DNA from: an uncultured archaeon
GTDB taxonomy: Archaea > Thermoproteota > Nitrososphaeria > JACIWG01
Length of the DNA: 34,463 bases
Assembly (NCBI GenBank): GCA_938034445.1
Contig: CALHLD010000022.1
Location: forward strand, 1-34,463
Direction: 5' to 3'
In this document: positions 24,127 through 31,527 of the stretch, one piece after another
Layout: the number at the start of each line of letters is the position of its first letter
Numbering within the stretch: the first letter of the stretch is position 1
Translations under genes and position numbers: made by a program
Notes under the pieces: model-generated
What the model saw: the letters and a program-made list of their open reading frames with translations, nothing else
What the model was told of the DNA's origin: nothing
Databases searched by the model: none

Positions 24127-26271
24127 ATGGCCAAGGATCCAGTTTGTGGAATGCATGTTGATGAAAATAGAACACCATTTAAAGTTGAAAAAGGTGGTAT
24201 AACGTACTACTTTTGCAGTCAAAGCTGTTTAGACACTTTCCTCAAGCCTGAAAGGGAACTTAGTAACTTAAAGAGGATGACAGCATTTGCTTTAACTGTA
24301 GGTTCTGTCATAGCTTTCCTCGAATACGTTTATCCAATAAACTATGTTTTTCCAAACTATTTCTGGCTTTTTATTTTAGCGACTCCCGTTCAGTTTATTG
24401 CAGGTTGGCGTTTTTACCTAGGCACAAGAGACGCTATAATCGCTAGGCAAGCCAACATGGACAGCCTAATTGCTATAGGTACAACAGCCGCTTGGCTATA
24501 CAGTACAATATATACGTTCCAGACGCTAGGTTGGATTCCTCAGCTTTTTCCAAAAGTTTCTACTGGCGTTTCTGAAGTCTACTTTACTGAAAGTGGGTTG
24601 ATAATAGGTTTTATCTTACTAGGCAAGACTATGGAGCATATAGTTAAGGGGAAGGCTTCAGATGCGATAAGGAAGCTTCTGGAACTTCAGCCTAAAATGG
24701 CCAGGGTTCTAGAAGGTGATGTGGAAAGGGAAGTTCCTGCCGAAGAGGTTAAGGTAGATGATATTGTTGTTGTTCGTCCTGGTGAAAGGATTCCAGTTGA
24801 TGGAGTTGTAGTAGAAGGCTATTCTTGGGTTGACCAGTCTATTGTAACTGGTGAAAGTGTTCCTGTTGAAAAGAAGGTTGGTGATGAAGTAATGTGTGCC
24901 TCCATAAATAGGGCTGGTGTTCTAAAAATTAAGGCGATAAAAGTAGGCTCTGACACCTCTCTTGCACAGATTGTTAAAATGGTTGAGGAAGCCATAGTTT
25001 CTAAAGCGCCCATTCAGAGGCTTGCTGATTTTGTATCCTCATATTTTGTGCCAGTTGTTATTGCTATTGCGATATTGTCCTTCTTGTTCTGGTATACTGT
25101 GGGAGGCTTACCGTTTGGTCTTTCCTTGACAATAATGATTTCTGTGCTCGTTATTGCATGTCCCTGTGCTTTGGGAATTGCTACACCATCGGCTATAATG
25201 ATTGGTGCAAGTAAAGGTGCGCAGTATGGTGTGCTAATTAAGGGTGGAGAATACCTTGAAAAAGCTTACAAGATAAATGTTATCGTATTTGACAAGACGG
25301 GAACTCTCACTGAAGGAAAGCCTACTGTAACAGATATTATTGCTGTAGAAGATGAAAATGAAGATAGGATATTAGAGTTTGCAGCCTTAGCTGAAAGGGG
25401 TTCGGAGCATCCATTAGGGTTAGCAATTGTAGAGGCTGCTAGGGGAAAGGGGATTAATCCTCCATATCCTGAATCTTTCGAAGCTGTACCTGGGAAAGGT
25501 GTTATAGCACTGTTTGATGGAAACGAAATACTTTTAGGAAATAGAAGGTTGATGCTCGACCATAATATTCTGATAGAACATGTTGAAGATATTTTAAAAA
25601 GATTAGAGGATGAAGGAAAAACTTTAGTAATGTTGGCCGTAAACAAGAAGCTCTTAGGAGTTATTGCAATAGCGGATACCCTAAAAGAGTATAGTGATGA
25701 AGTAATTTCTGCCATTAAAAGAATGGGTATCGAAGTTATTATGTTAACTGGAGATAATAGAAGGACTGCTGAAGCTATAGCGAAAAAGTTAGGAATCACA
25801 AGGGTTTACGCGGAAGTACTGCCAGCTGATAAAGTGACAGTTATAAACGATCTAAAGAGCGAGGGAAAAATTGTGGCTATGGTTGGAGATGGAATAAATG
25901 ATGCGCCAGCATTAGCTGCAGCCGATATTGGTATCGCTATAGGAAGTGGTACAGATGTTGCAAAAGAAACGGGCGGAATAGTGCTTGTAAAAGATGATTT
26001 AAGGGACGTTGTTGTAAGTATAGAATTGAGCAAAGCTACTGTAAGAAAGATTAAACAAAACCTTTTCTGGGCATTCTTCTACAATATAGTTTTAATACCT
26101 ATAGCAGCAGGCCTACTTTATCCATTCTTCAAAATATTATTAAATCCGATTTTTGCTGCGATAGCTATGGCCTCAAGTTCAGTAACTGTTGTCTCAAATT
26201 CGCTACTCCTAAACAGGTATAGACCACCGTTAGTAGAAAAATTTATGATGAAACCCCTTCTGATGATGTGA
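24127..26271 (+). CDS. copA: Copper-exporting P1B-type ATPase with N-terminal YHS domain
   Basis: Pumps Cu(I) out of the cell using ATP. The N-terminal YHS domain (1-40; C7, C30, C34) takes the place of the usual HMA domain. Membrane metal site: CPC at 345-347, YN at 652-653 and MASS at 681-684, the set expected for Cu(I) P1B-1 pumps. Catalytic motifs: TGES at 241, phosphorylated D389 in DKTGT, HP at 428-429, TGDN at 541 and GDGINDAP at 587. 714 aa, intact. It is in one operon with the HMA protein. A degenerate second copy lies near 30.5-31.3 kb. Confidence 0.95.
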   Translation: MAKDPVCGMHVDENRTPFKVEKGGITYYFCSQSCLDTFLKPERELSNLKRMTAFALTVGSVIAFLEYVYPINYVFPNYFWLFILATPVQFIAGWRFYLGTRDAIIARQANMDSLIAIGTTAAWLYSTIYTFQTLGWIPQLFPKVSTGVSEVYFTESGLIIGFILLGKTMEHIVKGKASDAIRKLLELQPKMARVLEGDVEREVPAEEVKVDDIVVVRPGERIPVDGVVVEGYSWVDQSIVTGESVPVEKKVGDEVMCASINRAGVLKIKAIKVGSDTSLAQIVKMVEEAIVSKAPIQRLADFVSSYFVPVVIAIAILSFLFWYTVGGLPFGLSLTIMISVLVIACPCALGIATPSAIMIGASKGAQYGVLIKGGEYLEKAYKINVIVFDKTGTLTEGKPTVTDIIAVEDENEDRILEFAALAERGSEHPLGLAIVEAARGKGINPPYPESFEAVPGKGVIALFDGNEILLGNRRLMLDHNILIEHVEDILKRLEDEGKTLVMLAVNKKLLGVIAIADTLKEYSDEVISAIKRMGIEVIMLTGDNRRTAEAIAKKLGITRVYAEVLPADKVTVINDLKSEGKIVAMVGDGINDAPALAAADIGIAIGSGTDVAKETGGIVLVKDDLRDVVVSIELSKATVRKIKQNLFWAFFYNIVLIPIAAGLLYPFFKILLNPIFAAIAMASSSVTVVSNSLLLNRYRPPLVEKFMMKPLLMM

Positions 26272-26313
26272 AAAATTGTTTATCCAAAATTCTAGGAAAT
26301 AAATTTTGTAAGC

Positions 26314-26766
26314 TCATTTAAGAAGCTTAAGTGGTACGTTTACAGTGGGCTCAAGGACAGAAATGTGTATTTCTCTACCACCTAAATCTATAACATGTTT
26401 TGTAGTTTTTGGTGGAAAAATTTTTCCACTAAGCCCTGCCTCTATAACAGAATATTTGGAAATCTCTTTACCATCACGCCATGATCGTACCTTTAAAATT
26501 GGAGAAAAATAGTCTATTAATATTGCCGGAATTTTTAGGCATCCCAACTCCTTTAACACATTCCATCGATGGTGGCCGTCAATGATTATGTGCGTGTTTA
26601 AGTCTATTGCAATAGCCTTTTTTATAAAACCATCTTTTTCTATCTCATTAAGTAATTTAATGAACCTTTTCTTATCAATTTCCTCATGTACAATAAGTTT
26701 ATCTATCTCCATTAGTTTAAGCTTTGTTTTGAGTGATGTTTGTATGTTGGGTGTTTCCAACACCAT
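26314..26766 (-). CDS. ParB-fold protein related to SerK free-serine kinase
   Basis: 150 aa. It carries the DGHHRW motif (63-68), IVHEEID near residue 25-31, IDYF (84-87), KVRSW (92-96) and a late PKTTKHV block (119-125). From memory these blocks occur in the same order in the archaeal ATP/ADP-dependent serine kinase SerK, which makes O-phosphoserine for cysteine synthesis, rather than in chromosome-partition ParB. E29 would correspond to the catalytic acidic residue of SerK. The protein is shorter than the Thermococcus enzyme (about 240 aa), lacking a central insertion, so activity is inferred. The ATG directly abuts operator site 4, so the mRNA is leaderless. Confidence 0.65.
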   Translation of the reverse strand: MVLETPNIQTSLKTKLKLMEIDKLIVHEEIDKKRFIKLLNEIEKDGFIKKAIAIDLNTHIIIDGHHRWNVLKELGCLKIPAILIDYFSPILKVRSWRDGKEISKYSVIEAGLSGKIFPPKTTKHVIDLGGREIHISVLEPTVNVPLKLLK

Positions 26767-26785
26767 TTTATAACGTTGTTATAAA
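26767..26785. promoter_or_regulatory. Operator-like palindrome, site 4 (SerK-like gene)
   Basis: Half-sites TTTATAACG and TGTTATAAA flank a central T. Eight of nine positions are symmetric. It begins on the base next to the start codon and reaches into the presumed TATA box of the SerK-like gene. Confidence 0.65.
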
Positions 26786-26840
26786 TATAAGTTTTATTGA
26801 TACGAGCTTAAATTTAGAAATGTTTTTATACCTAACTTTA

Positions 26841-26853
26841 ATAACACTGTTAT
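26841..26853. promoter_or_regulatory. Operator-like palindrome, site 5 (overlapping a start codon)
   Basis: ATAACACTGTTAT, a perfect six-base inverted repeat around one base. It overlaps the ATG of the four-helix membrane protein. A TATA-like TTTTTATAC ends ten bases upstream, so the element sits on the transcription start of a leaderless mRNA. Confidence 0.65.
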
Positions 26854-27232
26854 GGAAAGCGAGTTTAAACAAAAAATAAATTTAGCTTACGCACTATCCC
26901 TGGCTTCAGGAATCCTTATCCTTTCAACTTCACTAGTTTCTACCTTGATTCGTACTACAGTTAACCCAATAGATTTCGATGAAATCTATCATTGTCCTAT
27001 GACTCATATGATGCCTTTCTTTAATGGAATTTTTTGGTTCTTTTTCCCTTTAGGTATCGTTTCTGGTATAGTGGTGCTTGTTGCTTCACTATTGCTTAAG
27101 GAAAGGCCTAAAGAAAGAATCCCTATAGGTACTCTTATAATAGTCTTCTCTACATTAAGTGTGTTTTCTGGTGGAGGTTTTATAATTGGTGCTCTACTTG
27201 GACTTCTAGGGGGGATTATAGCTATCATCTAA
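26852..27232 (+). CDS. Small four-helix membrane protein, copy 1
   Basis: 126 aa with four hydrophobic segments. A loop with HCPMTHMMPF between helix 1 and helix 2 is rich in soft-metal ligands. After helix 2 comes a basic RPKER turn, then VFSGGGFIIGALLGLLGGII at the C terminus. It is a paralogue of the protein at 32.1 kb, sharing the (K/A)ER turn and the GALLG(L/I) ending. I do not recognise a named family. Placement beside copper genes and the Met/His/Cys loop suggest a metal-related membrane role. It converges with the regulator gene (reading frames meet within four bases). Confidence 0.65.
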   Translation: MESEFKQKINLAYALSLASGILILSTSLVSTLIRTTVNPIDFDEIYHCPMTHMMPFFNGIFWFFFPLGIVSGIVVLVASLLLKERPKERIPIGTLIIVFSTLSVFSGGGFIIGALLGLLGGIIAII

Positions 27233-27552
27233 AAGCCTACATAATTGTCCAATATTTTGCATACGTCACAGAGGTTTAGGTTAACTTTCTCTAAATCTTT
27301 TGTCTCCGCTATCTTCTTGGCCATAGCCTTAATCATATCCATTACCTTCTTATCATCTTCAAGTTTTTTACTAATCTTGCTACCCCTTTTAGAACTTACA
27401 TAGTAGCTTACTGCTGCCTGTGTTATACCAAGCATCTTAGCAACATTAGATTGTGAAAACCCATATTCTTCTACAAGACTTTTTGCAATAAGCCCCCTTA
27501 CAGCGGGTATAATATATCTTGTAACTGACTCACATCGTGATTTGACTATCAT
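27229..27552 (-). CDS. COG2522-type HTH transcriptional regulator, candidate master regulator
   Basis: 107 aa. The N-terminal half matches the archaeal regulator type with IIPAVRGLIAKSLVEEYGFS followed by the HTH QSNVAKMLGITQAAVSYYV and KRG (residues 33-57). This is the HTH found alone in COG2522 or fused to ThiN in ThiR regulators. C7 and the C-terminal C95-x-x-C98 could bind a metal or Fe-S cluster or sense thiols and persulfides. No ThiN domain follows. The start is ATG here or an adjacent TTG one codon earlier; TATA spacing suits either as leaderless. Operator site 6 lies in its own promoter, so autoregulation is likely. Confidence 0.75.
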   Translation of the reverse strand: MIVKSRCESVTRYIIPAVRGLIAKSLVEEYGFSQSNVAKMLGITQAAVSYYVSSKRGSKISKKLEDDKKVMDMIKAMAKKIAETKDLEKVNLNLCDVCKILDNYVGF

Positions 27553-27565
27553 CAAAAATTTAAAG

Positions 27566-27580
27566 TTAACACTGTTTTAA
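27566..27580. promoter_or_regulatory. Operator-like palindrome, site 6 (regulator promoter)
   Basis: TTAACACTGTTTTAA with a perfect AACANTGTT core, located between the presumed TATA box (TATTTAAAAC on the minus strand) and the start of the COG2522-type regulator gene. Confidence 0.65.
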
Positions 27581-27871
27581 ATACTTTTAATGAAACTGTC
27601 AGTAGCATATCATATCCAGAAGTTGCCCCCTCCCTAAAAAGGCTGAATAATATACACTTCTAACAGTATCATGAACGGTTTAAAGTTGAATAATACTCCC
27701 CCCAATTTAGAGTAAGAGTATTCTAGATGACGTTCTCTAGAAAGAAGAGATATGTGATGTTGTATAATATGTTAAAAAAGATGGAGGGTGGGAGAAATTA
27801 TAGTCTCCAAACTAATATATGTAGCCATAGGGCTTTAGGCAAGGCCGGCGTTAAGCTTGAAGCAATGTAGC
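27581..27871. other. Stretch without a recognisable gene
   Basis: Between the regulator promoter and the SDR remnant. Only very short frames occur, including a 33-codon plus-strand one starting at 27771 that resembles nothing I know. Possibly the left part of the decayed zone. Confidence 0.4.
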
Positions 27872-28150
27872 TTATTGTATCGTGTAGCCTCCATCAACAA
27901 TTACGTTCTGTCCAGTTATAAAATCTGATTTATCGCTTGCTAAGAAAAGTGCTAGATTCGCTACATCTTCTGGTCTCCCCCATCTGCCCAACGGTATGCT
28001 TCTCCTTATTTGCTCAAAATTCTCTTCTACCATGCCTTTTGTGCCTGGTGTTAAAATTGGTCCAGGAGAAATGGCATTAACATTTATACCATATTGGGCT
28101 ACCTCGAGAGCTAATGCTCTAGTAAAGCCAACCATAACACTGCCTCTTGT
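27872..28150 (-). pseudogene. C-terminal half of a short-chain dehydrogenase/reductase
   Basis: Encodes only the second half of a classical SDR: GFTRALALEVAQYGINVNAI, then SPGPILTPG, PLGRWGRPEDVANLALFLAS and a final GQNVIVDGG. The NAD-binding GxxxGxG half and the catalytic YxxxK are missing. Upstream the frame runs directly into the 3' end of a truncated HTH_10 regulator in another frame, so a deletion has joined two genes. A short product from the ATG at 28135 is possible but could not be an active enzyme. Confidence 0.8.
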
Positions 28151-28632
28151 TCCTCAGTTAAAATTGGACTCTTCCTCTTATATTTCTCCATTCCTAAAAC
28201 CTTAATATCGAATTTAAGTTTCTCTAGCATTAAAATAATTTTTTGCGCAACCCTAATATTTGGAACAATAAATGTGTAAGCAATCTCATCCTCCCTCGTA
28301 TTCCATCCAGTTATAAGGAAAGCTCCCTCAGAAACTATTGTGTTACATACTTCACATCCATCCGTCTCGAACCATGCAGCTACTTCATTACCAACTTTGA
28401 TGCTGTCCTGTATTCTCGCATAACTATGCCTCGGAATTTGGTTGAGATAGTTAATGGGTATTCTGACTAAATGTCTAGTTACTCCAGTATACAGACGTCT
28501 AATGTCAACTACTGCAAACTTATGGACGCCTAATTCTCTAAATAATTTCATAATTTTACATTTCTCGTTAACTGCCCTAACAGTTACACGATATGGAACA
28601 TTTTCTTCATAAAATTTATTTTTTTCCAACAC
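28111..28632 (-). pseudogene. Bat/HTH_10-type regulator truncated before its DNA-binding domain
   Basis: 173 aa of the archaeal COG3413 kind: an N-terminal sensor-like region of about 150 residues with several Cys (C24, and CEVC in the middle) and then the very beginning of the HTH_10 domain (LTEEQEAVLWLALLEH). The rest of that domain, normally starting GYF.YPR, is absent because the frame enters SDR sequence and stops. The protein should not bind DNA through this domain, though the sensor part is intact. Its start is normal and a T/A-rich promoter region precedes it. Confidence 0.72.
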
Positions 28633-28692
28633 AATTAGTAGCCATCAATCCCTATTAATTCTTAACCATAATACACCCTTTGTTTTAAATAA

Positions 28693-28854
28693 CTAGGGGA
28701 AATATACTGCTTTCTTAGTAATCTCAATGGAACAGGTGTTCGTCTTCTTACACCATTCCTCACATCTTTTAGCACTCTCCAAATCTAAATAGCCGAGACC
28801 ACATAAGCTGCATAAGTAAACAACTTTATCATCTATCTTCTTCTTCCTAACCAA
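28693..28854 (-). CDS. Small Cys-rich zinc-binding protein
   Basis: 53 aa: LVRKKKIDDKVVYLC at the start, then CSLCGLGYLD, SAKRCEEWC and NTCSIEITKKAV. The pattern CxxCGxGY...AxxCExWC...C resembles a family of small uncharacterised archaeal and bacterial zinc-finger-like proteins, often found near metal or redox genes. An in-frame stop lies directly before the TTG start. Five Cys could bind one zinc ion. Function unknown. Confidence 0.6.
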   Translation of the reverse strand: MVRKKKIDDKVVYLCSLCGLGYLDLESAKRCEEWCKKTNTCSIEITKKAVYFP

Positions 28855-29288
28855 CTAAATCCACCGTAACCGAATTATTATATTAAAAATCTAGTTAATA
28901 TACTTATCTGTAGTAATGTCTATTTTTCTTAAATTTTCAAAACTTTTTAATGTAGGATGATGTTAGCAAAATGTCAACTGTCTTCTTGTTAAAAATGTTT
29001 GTTTACAAATGGAACATTTTTGTTTGCCACTGCAAGAAGATAAGAGTTCATTTTCTTAATAAGTTCCAGTATATTATCGAAGACAACACTGCAGCGGCTA
29101 CAAAGGCGGCTACGGTTTTGAATTTGCTGATAATGCTGTAGCCGTGGCATGGGTCCTCGTATAGGATACAAGCGTAAAAAGTCGAAATCTATTTTATCCA
29201 TATCTGCAGACGACATAGCTATTCTAGATGTATCTTTTATCGATATATTTATATACCACAACTTTATAATTGTTTTGTAGGAATAAAA
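28855..29288. other. Stretch with no clear intact gene
   Basis: A minus-strand frame over 28989-29261 exists, but a second minus-strand frame in the same place (29048-29188, no start codon) encodes a convincing single helix (KTVAAFVAAAVLSSIIYW), so I read this as a gene remnant rather than a gene. The right end holds a TTTATAAT box about 20 bases before the next gene. Confidence 0.4.
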
Positions 29289-29762
29289 ATGCTTTGCTGT
29301 TTAGGGCTCTTTGTAGGTTTTGTCATTGGCTCCCTGCTAGGCGGACCATGGTCATTCATCATCCCAGCAATAGGTTTCATTTTAGGTTTCATAGGAGATA
29401 CTCGACTCTCGCGAGGCTTTCACAAGGGTCATGGAGGCTCTGGAATCGGATGTTGTGGAAGTTCTCATATGCGAAGTGAGAAGACGGAGAAAAGAGCTAA
29501 GGACCCCGTCTGCGGTACGGAAGTTGATGAAACAACAGCACAGTATAGGACGGAGTTTCACGGAAAAACGTACTATTTCTGTTCTTCAATGTGTGAATCT
29601 ACATTTAAGGAGAATCCGAGAGATATGTTAAATGATTACAAAGAAGGCGTATCATGGCGTGAGGCTGGCAGAGAGACTGCTACAAAAATGTTCAAACTTT
29701 TAGATAATCCTTCATTTCTCCTCCTCGAGAAGCTATCTGTAGCAGTCCTAAATTTCCAGTAG
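29289..29762 (+). CDS. Membrane protein with YHS domain
   Basis: 157 aa. The first 37 residues contain one or two hydrophobic segments (CCLGLFVGFVIGSLLGG and IIPAIGFILGFIG), then a His/Gly/Cys-rich linker (GFHKGHGGSGIGCCGSSH), then a YHS domain: DPVCG with C75, and YYFCSSMCESTF with C98 and C102. The tail of about 50 residues is not typical and the reading may have been extended by an upstream-altered stop. It probably presents a metal-binding domain at the membrane. First gene of a second copper-type cluster. A TATA-like box fits a leaderless start. Confidence 0.7.
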   Translation: MLCCLGLFVGFVIGSLLGGPWSFIIPAIGFILGFIGDTRLSRGFHKGHGGSGIGCCGSSHMRSEKTEKRAKDPVCGTEVDETTAQYRTEFHGKTYYFCSSMCESTFKENPRDMLNDYKEGVSWREAGRETATKMFKLLDNPSFLLLEKLSVAVLNFQ

Positions 29763-29793
29763 GAAGTAGTTGTTATAGGCGGAGCGTGATTAC

Positions 29794-30561
29794 TTGAACC
29801 TATTTGGTGACTGGTTTCTGGTAATCACATCCATCCTGTTGTTCACAGCTTTCATCTTAGCTTTTATCAAGCCTATTAGAAAAAGAGATTGGAAAAGCTT
29901 AAGTCTGTATGAAGCCTTTATCGTTTCATTGTTCACGGAAATGTTTGGAATACCACTTACGATTTACATTCTATCTTCCTTAGGCTTACCTCTCGTGGCT
30001 GATCCTTTGCAGGGGCATCTTCTCGCTGCGTTACTTGCTCTGGTAGGTGTATGGGACTTAGAAACAGGAGTGACTGTTGTGATGGTTGTTAGCCTTCTCA
30101 TGCTTTTGTTAGGTGGCTACCTTGTGGTAACTGGATGGCGTCAAATTTACAGCGCGGGGGAACCCCTAGTCACCAATGGTCTTTACGGCGTTGTCAGGCA
30201 CCCTCAATACTTGGGTATAATTATTGGCACAGCCGCCTTTCTCATACAATGGCCAACAATAATAACGGTTGCTATGTGGCCTATCCTAACTTACGCCTAT
30301 TATCGGCAGGCCAAAAGAGAAGAAGAAGAGCTGCAAGAAAAGTTTGGAGAAGAATATTGCCGATACAAAGAGAGTGCCTATGATGATTCCGCGTTTGAAG
30401 TTCAGATAGACACAGGAGGCGCGGAACTTACGGTAAGAGACCTCATACGTGGCAGGGACATAGATAAGGAAAAGCCATTAAAAGAAGGTTTGGCGATAAA
30501 ACATACTATTTTTGCAGTGAAACTTACGCCAGAAGCTACGAGCAATCAGAACAAGAGTTGA
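29794..30561 (+). CDS. Isoprenylcysteine/phospholipid methyltransferase-like membrane protein with an altered C terminus
   Basis: Integral membrane protein of the ICMT/PEMT superfamily. Hydrophobic helices occupy residues 1-125, followed by the family motif LVTNGLYGVVRHPQYLG and a C-terminal EEELQEKFGEEYCRYKE. These elements bind S-adenosylmethionine. The last 50 or so residues do not fit the family and read in another frame through a YHS fragment of the following CopA pseudogene, so the original C terminus has probably been lost and the frame extended. The start is a TTG with a GGAG/GTGAT-type leader. Substrate unknown; such genes often accompany metal-resistance clusters. Confidence 0.75.
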   Translation: MNLFGDWFLVITSILLFTAFILAFIKPIRKRDWKSLSLYEAFIVSLFTEMFGIPLTIYILSSLGLPLVADPLQGHLLAALLALVGVWDLETGVTVVMVVSLLMLLLGGYLVVTGWRQIYSAGEPLVTNGLYGVVRHPQYLGIIIGTAAFLIQWPTIITVAMWPILTYAYYRQAKREEEELQEKFGEEYCRYKESAYDDSAFEVQIDTGGAELTVRDLIRGRDIDKEKPLKEGLAIKHTIFAVKLTPEATSNQNKS

Positions 30562-31258
30562 AGGCTATAAAACACCGAGTAACTCTAGCGCTTGCTAGCG
30601 TCGTAAGCGTCGCCGCCCTACGCCTCATAGCTATGTTCGGCTTAGCTGTGGCGATAATGACTTTCCAAATTGTTGGAATCCCAGCTTGGGACCTAGCCTT
30701 CTTCATCTTGTCAACGCCAGAAAATTGACAAAAGTCGTCTTTGATAAGACTGGCACATTGACAAAGGGTGAGTCTCAATAACAGACTTTGCAGGCTACAA
30801 GGAAGATGAGGTCTTGATGTAGCGGCAATTTCGGAGAAGGATTCAGAACATCCATTAACTGGAGCAATAGTGAAAGCCGCCAACAAAGCAAAATTAAAAT
30901 TCCAGACGCTGATCCGTTTGAGGTAGTTCCTGAGCATGGAGTCAAAACTTCCTACAAAAACAAGCAATTTCTCTTCATAAGCATAGCCATAGGTAACGGA
31001 ACAGACATTGCAAAGGAAACGGGCGGAATAGTTCTCATAAAAGATGATTTGCGTGGTGTAGCGCGGGGAATAAAACTTAGTAAGGCAACGATAAGAAAGA
31101 TAAAGCATAACTTGTTCTGGGTTTTCATATACCATGTAGTTGCTATCCCAACAGCCGCCATTGGATTGCTAAGTCCAATCATAGCTGCTTGTGTAATAGC
31201 TTTCAGCTCGCTTTTTGTGGTAAGTAACTTGGCAACACTAAAACTTCTAAAATTATAA
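30477..31258 (+). pseudogene. Degenerate second copper P-type ATPase with internal deletions
   Basis: Three separate pieces of a CopA-like protein in different frames. Piece 1 (to about 30728): YHS end (GDKTYYFCSETYARSYEQ) plus first helices, ending in ILSTPEN, equal to residues 22-87 of the intact pump. Piece 2: the phosphorylation motif VVFDKTGTLTKGE, then SEHPLTGAIVKAA with frameshifts between. Piece 3: GNGTDIAKETGGIVLIKDD to the C terminus. Missing are the transmembrane metal site with CPC, the actuator domain TGES, TGDN and GDGxND. It cannot make a working pump. The pieces are clearly diverged from the intact copy, so it is an old or foreign paralogue, not a recent duplicate. Confidence 0.88.
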
Positions 31259-31282
31259 ACGTGAACAGAGGTGAATTCATGC

Positions 31283-31426
31283 ATGGCGAAAGATTCTGTT
31301 TGCGGCATGGATCTGGACGAAAACGCCAAGTTCTGGTTGGAACATATGGGCAAAACCTACTACTTCTGCAACACAGCTTACATAGAAAGGTTTAAGGCTA
31401 ACTCTAACACGTACATGAGAAAGTAA
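31283..31426 (+). CDS. Mini YHS-domain protein
   Basis: 47 aa: KDSVCGMDLDE, then GKTYYFCNTAYIERF. A GAGGTGA ribosome binding site lies eight bases before the ATG. The second Cys of the usual CxxxC pair is Tyr, as in the YHS remnant of the neighbouring pseudogene. It follows the CopA pseudogene on the same strand and could be a remaining functional part of that cluster, or itself a fragment. Confidence 0.65.
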   Translation: MAKDSVCGMDLDENAKFWLEHMGKTYYFCNTAYIERFKANSNTYMRK

Positions 31427-31527
31427 GAGAGGAATGGCGCACGTGCCTCTTAGGATAATTCTTCAGTAAGGTTTAGTTAGTTACCTTATTCGTATTAGGT
31501 GAGCCTAATTCTGGTAAGTGATCTTAG

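Noticed and set aside
26314-26766. Chromosome partitioning protein ParB
   Set aside because: Only the DGHHRW core is ParB-like; the flanking blocks match SerK-type serine kinases, there is no HTH, and no parA is nearby.
28989-29261. 90-residue minus-strand frame as a gene
   Set aside because: Composition is not protein-like along its length, and another frame in the same place encodes a better membrane helix without a start codon. Remnant is more likely.
29762-29793. EVVVIGGA-like reading between the YHS membrane protein and the methyltransferase-like gene, as a flavoprotein remnant
   Set aside because: Only eight codons, bounded by stops; too short to support.
30723-30731. TGA after PEN in the CopA remnant as a selenocysteine or readthrough codon, given the SelD-like gene in the window
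   Set aside because: The next CopA piece is in another frame and about 295 codons of the pump are missing, so this is a deletion, not recoding.
30536-31135. 199-residue minus-strand frame opposite the CopA remnant
   Set aside because: It is antisense to recognisable P-type ATPase pieces and has no domain pattern of its own.
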